The notes beneath the pieces were generated by a model. It was not told the origin of the DNA, did not search any database, and saw nothing but the letters and a program-made list of their open reading frames with translations. A stretch of DNA of 5,111 nucleotides from an uncultured Collinsella sp. (lineage in GTDB: Bacteria; Actinomycetota; Coriobacteriia; Coriobacteriales; Coriobacteriaceae). Positions 1-4,742 of this stretch are shown one piece after another. The stretch covers positions 1 to 5,111 of the forward strand of contig CABUTP010000124.1 of NCBI GenBank assembly GCA_902494545.1, read 5' to 3'. Position 1 is the first letter of the stretch, and each line of letters begins with the position of its first letter. Made by a program: the position numbers and the translations under genes.

Positions 1-1
1 T

Positions 2-499
2 GCGCGCGCGGCGAGCAACCCCTGGCCGCAGTGGCCAAACGTTAAGAAGACCGACTACGGTCAGCAGGAGGCTATCGCTGCCATGGGCGGCGAGATGCGT
101 GCTTGGGGCGTGGATACGCTCGAGGTGCTGCTGGACAAGAAGGGCGCGGCCGCGGGTCTGCGCGTGGTCGATCTGGACTGGTCGGCGGGAAAGCCCGAGC
201 GCATCGCGGGCTCCGAGCACGAGGTGCCGGCGCAGCTGGTGCTCATCGCCTGCGGCTTTACGGGTCCCGAGCATGGCGTGTTCGATGCGGTGGGCGTGCC
301 TGTTGCCACCGTTGGTCGTCCGCTGCCGGTGATGGCTGCCGAGGGCTCGCACCTCGCGGCCCGCACGGAGGGTGTCGCCGCGGATGCCGCGCCGGTGTAT
401 GTGGCGGGTGATGCCCGCAACGGCAGCTCACTCGTTGTGAGCGCCATGGCCGATGCCCTGGCCTGCGTAGCCGAAGTCGCCGAGGCGCTGGAGCTGTAA
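2..499 (+). CDS. gltD: Glutamate synthase small subunit, C-terminal part (5' end outside window)
   Basis: This reads open from the left edge (frame starting at base 2) for 165 residues to TAA, and no start codon is visible. GltD is the FAD/NAD(P)H-binding subunit of glutamate synthase. It passes electrons to the large subunit, which makes glutamate from glutamine and 2-oxoglutarate in the cytoplasm. Family hallmarks seen in the fragment are NPWPQWP near residues 6-12, YGQQEA at 19-24, the LVLIACGFTGPE segment at 79-90 (compare the usual VLLAMGF.GPE) and the FAD-contacting VYVAGDARNGSSLVV at 132-146. After SLVV the usual A..EGR is replaced by SAMADA, a small departure in the last helix. The visible part is roughly the final third of a subunit normally near 480-500 residues. 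A stand-alone GltD-like oxidoreductase in the same superfamily is possible because the large subunit is not visible. Confidence 0.9.
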   Translation, partial: ARAASNPWPQWPNVKKTDYGQQEAIAAMGGEMRAWGVDTLEVLLDKKGAAAGLRVVDLDWSAGKPERIAGSEHEVPAQLVLIACGFTGPEHGVFDAVGVPVATVGRPLPVMAAEGSHLAARTEGVAADAAPVYVAGDARNGSSLVVSAMADALACVAEVAEALEL

Positions 500-516
500 G
501 GTAGTCATTTAAGAAC

Positions 517-557
517 GTCCCCAATGACTAGTCATTTTTTGTCTAGTCGTTGGGGAC
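517..557. repeat. 15-bp inverted repeat with GTCCCC/GGGGAC ends after gltD
   Basis: The left arm GTCCCCAATGACTAG (517-531) pairs with CTAGTCGTTGGGGAC (543-557) through 15 positions, one of them a U.G wobble in the + strand RNA. An 11-nt T-rich loop separates the arms. A second perfect palindrome, AATGACTAGTCATT (523-536), overlaps the left arm, so two alternative hairpins compete for the same bases. It begins 17 bp after the gltD stop and could end that transcript. However, the T-run lies inside the loop (or directly after the smaller palindrome) and not after the long stem, so it is not a textbook intrinsic terminator. It may instead be a dispersed intergenic palindrome. Confidence 0.7.
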
Positions 558-841
558 ACTCTTTGCGAGCGATTTGCTCGTTTGTCGACGTACGGGTGTT
601 CATTTGTTGACTTCTTGGGCTGTGGTCACCTGTTGTTTCTGTGGTGGTTGCGGGCGTTTGCCTCAAATGGGTGAAATGGCTGTCTATGTCTACCTGCGGT
701 TTCTTTGCGGTGCGCTCATTCGGTCAAGTGTCCCGTCAAGTGTTTGGTTAGCATCTGGTTTGCAGCCGAAGGCCTATTTTGTCCGTGCTTGCCTCGGCTG
801 CTCGCCCTCCTCGTAAGCTCAAATTGAGGTCCATCAGTTTG

Positions 842-847
842 AGGAGG
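842..847 (+). promoter_or_regulatory. Strong Shine-Dalgarno AGGAGG for the 853 gene, possibly sequestered
   Basis: AGGAGG lies 5 nt before the ATG at 853 and fixes that start. The upstream bases CCTCCTC (806-812) are an exact complement of GAGGAGG (841-847). A second segment, CTCAAA (818-823), complements TTTGAG (838-843). The two pairings share 841-843 and so compete. Either would reduce ribosome access. Regulation is an inference from the pairing only. Confidence 0.75.
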
Positions 848-852
848 ATGCC

Positions 853-1560
853 ATGACTGACCAAGTTTTTGACCGAGCAGAGCTGGCCGAAGCCGTCGGC
901 AACGATATTGCCGACATGGCTCACTTTTGGATGCTGCGGAAGTTTCAATTCCTGGAGCCGGCGCGCGAGCAGTTCGAGATTATCGTCGATCCGTGGCTCA
1001 GCTATTGCGAGGAACCTTCTCAAAACGAAATCATGGCCTACAACATGGCGTTTACCGATTGGCTGCTGTTTGAGCGCCCCTATTACCACGGTAAGACGCT
1101 GTTGGAGCTGTATGTGGACGAGCCGCCAGCGTCAATTTCTCCTGCTTCGCTCGGGCGACTTAAGCAGGTGCGTGACACGCAGTATTTTTCGCGCTTTGGC
1201 ATTTTGGACAAGGACCCTGCGACTGGCATGGTCGTGCTGAAGGACACGCGCACCGACCGTCGCTTTGACGTTTACGACCCACATATCGTGCAAAAGGAGC
1301 GCTGGAACGATGGCGCGATTGCGGTGCGACTCGCGTGCGTCGACGATGTCTGGCTGACGGCGGGGCAGCTCTACCTGTATGACATCGCGCGCCTGAGCGA
1401 CACGGCGGTCGACGGGCCAGGCGCGGTGCATCCCGAGGACCTAGAGGACGGCTTCGATACCTCGTGCATCAGCTTCTTTTTGCGCCTGGTCCGCGACATC
1501 ATGGGTGCCCAGGGGCGGTACGTGAAGTCGCTCAATATTTACGAGCAGGAATGGGAATAG
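853..1560 (+). CDS. Conserved-type protein of unknown function, 235 aa
   Basis: I do not recognise a named function. The ATG at 853 has an ideal ribosome site 5 nt upstream, and the frame runs to TAG at 1560. The protein is soluble-looking, acidic and rich in aromatic residues, with no signal peptide or membrane segment. The stretch FTDWLLFERPYYHGKT (67-82), followed by LLELYV and later VVLKDTRTDRRFDVYD (127-142), recalls a pattern I know from SEC-C-associated hypothetical proteins (W..FD....G.T..E.., then a ..L.D..TG..Y.V segment). No cysteine-rich SEC-C zinc motif is present: the cysteines at 52, 162 and 205 are isolated. The C-terminal third (about 196-235) looks helical. Codon use is more mixed than in gltD or the amidohydrolase. 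The gene stands alone, 353 bp after gltD and followed by a 57-bp palindrome 33 bp past its stop. It is very probably a real gene, but its role is open. Confidence 0.85.
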   Translation: MTDQVFDRAELAEAVGNDIADMAHFWMLRKFQFLEPAREQFEIIVDPWLSYCEEPSQNEIMAYNMAFTDWLLFERPYYHGKTLLELYVDEPPASISPASLGRLKQVRDTQYFSRFGILDKDPATGMVVLKDTRTDRRFDVYDPHIVQKERWNDGAIAVRLACVDDVWLTAGQLYLYDIARLSDTAVDGPGAVHPEDLEDGFDTSCISFFLRLVRDIMGAQGRYVKSLNIYEQEWE

Positions 1561-1593
1561 GGGGCGGGCTGTCGCACCGCCGCCTGTCTATTT

Positions 1594-1650
1594 GTCTCGG
1601 TCTGTAACGTTTAGGGACAAAAAACCGGTCTACCTGTTACAGGTCGAGAC
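1594..1650 (+). repeat. 57-bp palindromic element, copy 1 (solitary)
   Basis: The arms GTCTCGGTCTGTAAC (1594-1608) and GTTACAGGTCGAGAC (1636-1650) flank a 27-nt centre. The two differences from perfect symmetry become G.U and U.G wobbles in + strand RNA, so all 15 positions can pair. The centre has the same A-run and ends in GGTCTACCT, as in copy 5, so this copy is in the same orientation as the four downstream. It lies between the 853 gene and the nuclease-like gene, where it could act as an attenuator, a 3'-end structure or a 5'-leader hairpin. No T-run follows the stem, so intrinsic termination is not supported. Confidence 0.85.
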
Positions 1651-1676
1651 GTTTGTCGGCGGCGGCAACGGTGACA

Positions 1677-2747
1677 ATGGCCCATTTCTCCGATGTGGTG
1701 GTGATAAAAGTGCCAAATACCGTTCTTAAACATAAGCATGCAACACGTAACACCTTGGCGCGGAATAGGATGCTTGCCAGGCTCACGGAGGCGGCTGAAC
1801 AAGGCGTGCTGCTTGTGACGCACGACAATGCCGAGCTCATGTGGCTGCGGCGTCATGTGGGAACCGATGATATTGCGGAGCCCGAGCCGTATTTGTTCTG
1901 TTTTCAACATGATTGGGATGCGTTGACGCCGGCGGAGCGAGCGCTGCATACCATCAAAGGGCTTGCAGAGTTTCATCCCGATTGGGCGTTTTGGGGTTAT
2001 GACGCGGCACTTTTGTGGGGTCTGGAGGTGCCGAATGACCTGCTTGGGCCGCGATTTCTTGTTAAGACAGGTTGCTCGGTGCCGCTGAGTGCAGGATGCC
2101 GGCTGTTGCGTCCGCAGGCGACGGGTGCACTTGAACAAGTCGACAGCGTGCGGGTGACGCCGTTTTGGCGCACGGTAGAGGATTGCCTGCTGCGCGCGCC
2201 GTTTTCGTATGGCCTGGCGATTGCCGATTCTGCGTTGCGAGCAAAGGGCGTATCGCGCGATGACCTGAGCGAGTGTCTCCGCTCCGATTGCGAGGGCAGG
2301 CGAGGGTATCGCAGAGCACAGGTGATCGCGTCGTATGCGGACGGGCTGTCCGAAAACGGCGGCGAGTCTCGTTTTCGGGCATTCTTTATTGCATACGGTT
2401 TTCCGGTGCCAGAGCTACAGGTGGAGTTCCATGATCCGCTCGATCCGAATCAGGTATTTCGAGTCGACTATTTCTGGCGGCTCGAGGACGGGGCGTGTGT
2501 CATCGGCGAGCTCGATGGAAAGGGAAAGTATACCCTGCAGGATGGTGGGGATCGGGAGTCGGTTGACCCATTCGTGGCAGAACGTCAGCGAGAGTCCCAT
2601 TTGACAATGCTCGGGCACAAGGTGCTTCGGTTTACGTTTGATGAGCTTAAGAATCCGGGGAGGCTGGCTGAAAAGATGAGACTGGCGGGTATTCCGCGAC
2701 GGGCCGTTTTGGCTGAGGAATGGAGACGCCAGTGGTATGGGCGCTGA
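1677..2747 (+). CDS. Nuclease-like protein: AbiEi-like region plus DUF559/Vsr-type PD-(D/E)XK domain
   Basis: The ATG at 1677 gives 356 residues. A TTG at 1653 would add eight, but it lies in sequence that resembles the flank of the repeat, and neither start has a clear ribosome site. Residues about 85-225 resemble actinobacterial AbiEi-type regulator proteins: HPDWAFWGYDAALLWGLEVP (100-119), then VTPFWRTVEDC (160-170), matching the usual 'vT...RTl.D'. The C-terminal part (about 228-345) has the PD-(D/E)XK order: Glu230 in GGESRFR, Asp264 in RVDYFW, Glu278-x-Asp280-Gly-Lys282 in GELDGKGKY, then RQRESHLTMLGHKVLRFTFD, as in DUF559/Vsr-fold enzymes. The apparent catalytic residues are present. 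Such proteins are common in actinobacteria and their role is not settled; many are labelled as type IV antitoxin-like. No toxin partner is adjacent. The gene is bracketed by 57-bp palindromes. The fold is fairly sure, DNA cleavage is inferred, and the biological role is unknown. Confidence 0.8.
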   Translation: MAHFSDVVVIKVPNTVLKHKHATRNTLARNRMLARLTEAAEQGVLLVTHDNAELMWLRRHVGTDDIAEPEPYLFCFQHDWDALTPAERALHTIKGLAEFHPDWAFWGYDAALLWGLEVPNDLLGPRFLVKTGCSVPLSAGCRLLRPQATGALEQVDSVRVTPFWRTVEDCLLRAPFSYGLAIADSALRAKGVSRDDLSECLRSDCEGRRGYRRAQVIASYADGLSENGGESRFRAFFIAYGFPVPELQVEFHDPLDPNQVFRVDYFWRLEDGACVIGELDGKGKYTLQDGGDRESVDPFVAERQRESHLTMLGHKVLRFTFDELKNPGRLAEKMRLAGIPRRAVLAEEWRRQWYGR

Positions 2748-2788
2748 GGGGTGCAACTGACGCGGATGTGGTTGTTCCTGCCGAGTTT

Positions 2789-2845
2789 GTCTCAATCTGT
2801 AACAACAAGGGGCCGTTTGGCCTCGTAACTGTTACAGATCGAGAC
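2789..2845 (+). repeat. 57-bp palindromic element, copy 2 (first of tandem array)
   Basis: The arms GTCTCAATCTGTAAC (2789-2803) and GTTACAGATCGAGAC (2831-2845) are complementary at 14 of 15 positions. The exception (A/C on the + strand) becomes a G.U wobble in minus-strand RNA. The 27-nt centre contains an inner stem GGGGCC/GGCCTC around a GTTT loop, so a long two-part hairpin is possible. It starts 41 bp after the stop of the nuclease-like gene. Confidence 0.88.
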
Positions 2846-2868
2846 AGAAGGTTGGCTACCGCTAAAAG

Positions 2869-2925
2869 TTCTCAATCTGTAACATCTAGAGGCCGAAAAC
2901 CTGTCTACTTGTTACAGATCTAGGC
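2869..2925 (+). repeat. 57-bp palindromic element, copy 3
   Basis: The arms TTCTCAATCTGTAAC (2869-2883) and GTTACAGATCTAGGC (2911-2925) surround a 27-nt centre with TAGA...TCTA and GG...CC inner pairing around an A-run. This is the most degenerate copy: the outer end of its right arm reads TAGGC instead of GAGAC. It starts exactly 80 bp after copy 2. Confidence 0.85.
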
Positions 2926-2948
2926 GTTTGACGACGGGGCTGGAGAAT

Positions 2949-3005
2949 ATCTCAATCTGTAACATCTACAGGCCAAAATGCGACCTACCTGTTACAGATT
3001 GAGAC
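2949..3005 (+). repeat. 57-bp palindromic element, copy 4 (most perfect)
   Basis: TCTCAATCTGTAAC (2950-2963) and GTTACAGATTGAGA (2991-3004) are perfectly complementary over 14 bp. The 27-nt centre keeps the GGCC-AAAA core and the CTACCT end seen in the neighbouring copies. It starts 80 bp after copy 3. At the sixth arm position it has an A-T pair where copy 5 has G-C, a compensatory change that favours selection on pairing. Confidence 0.88.
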
Positions 3006-3029
3006 AAACGTTGGACGCGGTGCCGAAAG

Positions 3030-3086
3030 ATCTCGATCTGTAACACCTGGCTGCTAAAACCCGGTCTACCTGTTACAGATCTAGAC
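3030..3086 (+). repeat. 57-bp palindromic element, copy 5 (last of array)
   Basis: The arms ATCTCGATCTGTAAC (3030-3044) and GTTACAGATCTAGAC (3072-3086) surround a 27-nt centre whose ACCTGG and CCCGGT can pair with one mismatch. The centre ends in GGTCTACCT like copy 1. It starts 81 bp after copy 4. The array stops here; the next 80 bp show no further arms. Confidence 0.86.
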
Positions 3087-3238
3087 GTTTTGCTGGAACG
3101 GCCGAAGCATCGCTGCACTGTTTCCGTTTGCCCTCACATCTCTCTCGTCCCTCCGTTAACCGATATGTCCACAGCAACCCTGCCGCACTGGGTGATAATG
3201 GACAAATGTTCAAGTTAATCGCGAGGGAGGAGCTCGAT
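3087..3238 (+). promoter_or_regulatory. Leader and probable promoter region of the amidohydrolase gene
   Basis: This 152-bp stretch separates the palindrome array from the amidohydrolase start. GATAAT at 3194-3199 is a fair -10-like hexamer about 40 bp before the start codon. The position 17 bp further upstream (ACAGCA) is a poor -35 match, so the promoter assignment is weak. The frame of the amidohydrolase is open back to 3128, but that extension lacks a ribosome site and has no family similarity that I can see. Confidence 0.3.
3226..3232 (+). promoter_or_regulatory. Shine-Dalgarno GGAGGAG that sets the amidohydrolase start
   Basis: GGAGGAG lies 6 nt before the ATG at 3239. It selects this start over the in-frame ATG at 3128, which would add 37 residues with no matching ribosome site. 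Confidence 0.8.
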
Positions 3239-4609
3239 ATGGCGACTGCCGATCGTCCCACATTGTTTATCAATGCGACCGTTTTGGATGGTTCGGAACA
3301 TATGGAGCCGCAGCCCGATATGGCCGTGGCCGTCGAGCGTGGCATCATCACTTGGATGGGACCGAGCGCCGTGGCCCAAGCTCCAGCGGGGGCCGAGGTC
3401 ATCGACCTGGCAGGTGCGTATCTCATGCCGGGTCTCATCAATATGCACGTGCATCTGTGCGGTTCGGGCAAGCCGGTCTCGGCGGGCGATGCGGGCGCAC
3501 TCATGAAGAAGCTCGACAATCCCGTGGGCCGCGCCATCGTGCGCCATATCCTCAAGGGCAGCGCTCAGCAGCAGCTGGCAAGCGGCGTGACTACGGTGCG
3601 CGGCGCGGGCGACCCGCTGTTTGCCGATCTGGCCGTGCGCAACGCCATCGATGCCGGCAAGTATCAGGGTCCGCGGCTGGTGACACCGGGAACGGGTGTC
3701 ACGGTGCCGGGTGGTCACGGTGCGGGCCTCTTTGCGCAGGTGGCCAATACTCCCGCAGAGGCAGCCCAGCAGGTGCGCGACCTGTATGCGCGCGGTGCCG
3801 ATGTCATCAAACTGTTCGTGACGGGTGGCGTGTTCGATGCGACCGAAGTTGGCGAGCCGGGCGTGCTGCGCATGCCGGTCGATGTCGCCGCTGCGGCGTG
3901 CAAGGCGGCACACGAGGTCGGCCTTCCGGTCATGGCCCATGTCGAGAGCACCGAAGGTGTGAAGGCCGCGCTTCAGGCCGGCGTCGACACGATTGAGCAC
4001 GGCGCTCCGATGACCCCCGAGATCCTGGAGCTGTACCGCGGCGCCGCGGGAACACAGCTCGAGGGACGCGCGCCGAGCGTGACCTGCACAATCAGCCCCG
4101 CACTGCCGTTTGTACTGCTCGATCCGGAAAAGACCCATTCGACCGACACGCAAAAGAAGAACGGTGACATCGTGTGCTCGGGCATTATCGAGAGCGCTCG
4201 CGCGGCGCTGGAAGCCGGCGTTAAGGTGGGCCTGGGCACGGACTCGAGCTGCCCGTTCGTGACGCAGTACGACATGTGGCGCGAGGTGGCTTACTTTGCC
4301 AAGTACGTGGGCGTGAGCAACGCCTTCGCACTGCATACAGCTACGCAGGTCAATGCCGAGCTACTGGGCCTGGGTGGCGAGACCGGCACAATCGAGTGTG
4401 GCAAGGCAGCCGATATCCTGGTGACGCGTAAGAATCCTCTGGATGATCTGTGTGCCCTGCGTGAGCCGACGCACGTGATGTGCCGTGGCGATTTGGTGCG
4501 CAAGCTCAAGGTGAAGCGTATTCCCGAGGTGGACGCCGAGCTCGACGCGATTATGGCCATGCCAGCCGAAGCGCTTGCCGAGGAGCTGGCCCGCGACGGC
4601 GTGGCGTAG
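3239..4609 (+). CDS. Metal-dependent amidohydrolase, imidazolonepropionase/prolidase-like
   Basis: This is a complete 456-residue member of the amidohydrolase superfamily (COG1228-like), a cytoplasmic TIM-barrel hydrolase with a binuclear metal site. The N-terminal strand segment with INATVLDG (11-18) and the VIDLAGAYLMPGLINMHVHL stretch (54-73) are typical. Metal ligands appear intact: His70 and His72 of HxH, Lys191 in DVIKLFVTGG (the position carboxylated in binuclear members), His234 in VMAHV, His254 in TIEHG and Asp335 in GLGTDSS. The C-terminal ETGTIECGKAADILV (381-395) is the usual return of the chain to the small beta domain. Relatives act on Xaa-Pro dipeptides, other N-acyl amino acids or imidazolonepropionate; the substrate cannot be read from sequence, and no histidine-degradation gene is adjacent. 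The start follows the GGAGGAG site. The gene appears monocistronic, with the palindrome array upstream and a strong terminator 33 bp downstream. Confidence 0.92.
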   Translation: MATADRPTLFINATVLDGSEHMEPQPDMAVAVERGIITWMGPSAVAQAPAGAEVIDLAGAYLMPGLINMHVHLCGSGKPVSAGDAGALMKKLDNPVGRAIVRHILKGSAQQQLASGVTTVRGAGDPLFADLAVRNAIDAGKYQGPRLVTPGTGVTVPGGHGAGLFAQVANTPAEAAQQVRDLYARGADVIKLFVTGGVFDATEVGEPGVLRMPVDVAAAACKAAHEVGLPVMAHVESTEGVKAALQAGVDTIEHGAPMTPEILELYRGAAGTQLEGRAPSVTCTISPALPFVLLDPEKTHSTDTQKKNGDIVCSGIIESARAALEAGVKVGLGTDSSCPFVTQYDMWREVAYFAKYVGVSNAFALHTATQVNAELLGLGGETGTIECGKAADILVTRKNPLDDLCALREPTHVMCRGDLVRKLKVKRIPEVDAELDAIMAMPAEALAEELARDGVA

Positions 4610-4642
4610 ACGAGACAAAGGGACAGCTCCGTTGCCGCATAC

Positions 4643-4680
4643 AAAAAGCCGAGGTCTCAACACGAGGCCTCGGCTTTTTT
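4643..4680. terminator. Bidirectional intrinsic terminator between convergent genes
   Basis: GCCGAGGTCTC (4648-4658) pairs with GAGGCCTCGGC (4664-4674) over 11 bp, with one U.G wobble, around an AACAC loop. The stem is flanked by AAAAA (4643-4647) and TTTTTT (4675-4680), so each strand reads a GC-rich stem followed by a T-run. It lies 33 bp after the amidohydrolase stop and 62 bp past the stop of the minus-strand zinc-ribbon gene, and can serve both. Confidence 0.93.
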
Positions 4681-4702
4681 ATCGAACAAATACTTAAGAT
4701 TT

Positions 4703-4731
4703 GGGACAAACAAACCTGATTTATTTGTCCC
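4703..4731. repeat. GGGACAAA/TTTGTCCC inverted repeat
   Basis: GGGACAAA (4703-4710) and TTTGTCCC (4724-4731) form a perfect 8-bp stem around a 13-nt loop, 11 bp beyond the stop of the minus-strand gene. No T-run follows on either strand, so it is not a classical terminator. It may protect the 3' end of the minus-strand message or be another dispersed palindrome. The GGGAC core also occurs in the hairpin at 517-557. Confidence 0.65.
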
Positions 4732-4742
4732 GCGTGCGGGCG

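Larger units (their letters stand above)
500..852. other. 353-bp non-coding interval between gltD and the 853 gene
   Basis: I see no convincing gene here. The left end carries the hairpin at 517-557. The middle, about 560-800, is T/G-rich on the + strand with mixed composition unlike the flanking genes. It holds a small GAGC/GCTC hairpin near 567-579 and a 9-bp direct repeat GTCAAGTGT at 723-731 and 735-743, whose copies start 12 bp apart. The right end is the leader of the 853 gene. I could not find a -35/-10 pair with good spacing, although the promoter of the 853 gene probably lies in this interval. Confidence 0.6.
2789..3086 (+). repeat. Tandem array of four 57-bp palindromes, 80-81 bp period
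   Basis: Copies 2-5 are spaced 80, 80 and 81 bp start to start: a 57-bp palindrome plus a 23, 23 or 24-bp spacer. The spacers are not identical but share traces of homology: GTTGG...AAAAG in the first, GTTGG...GAAAG in the third, and a GTTTG.CG.CGG start in the second that is also found after copy 1. All copies point the same way. Arms drift by substitution without any length change. This looks like an old tandem amplification of an 80-bp unit held to a fixed length. It is not a CRISPR array: the palindromes are longer and more variable than CRISPR repeats, the spacers are short and related, and no cas gene is nearby. It fills most of the 491-bp gap between the nuclease-like gene and the amidohydrolase. 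Confidence 0.85.

Noticed and set aside
723..743. 9-bp direct repeat GTCAAGTGT with 12-bp period as an operator
   Set aside because: It is only two copies, no promoter is identified nearby, and the repeat is short enough to be chance.
550..816. 88-residue + strand open frame with a cysteine-rich middle
   Set aside because: It begins at TTG inside the 517-557 hairpin, has no ribosome site, and its cysteines do not form a recognisable motif; composition fits non-coding DNA.
748..1089. 113-residue minus-strand frame
   Set aside because: It lies mostly antisense to the well-supported 853 gene, has no ribosome site that I can see, and shows no family features.
1594..1650. Palindrome copy 1 as an intrinsic terminator for the 853 gene
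   Set aside because: The stem is not followed by a T-run on the + strand, and the same element occurs in tandem where no gene end requires it.
2789..3086. CRISPR array
   Set aside because: Spacing is regular, but the 57-bp units vary between copies, are full hairpins with 27-nt centres, and have 23-24-bp spacers that share homology with each other. No cas gene is visible.
3128..3238. N-terminal extension of the amidohydrolase
   Set aside because: The frame is open, but the GGAGGAG site 6 nt before 3239 and the normal family N-terminus just after it both favour the shorter form.
3215..4336. Long 373-residue minus-strand frame
   Set aside because: Mirror frame of the amidohydrolase gene, typical of high-G+C coding DNA; its translation is His/Arg-rich and without motifs.
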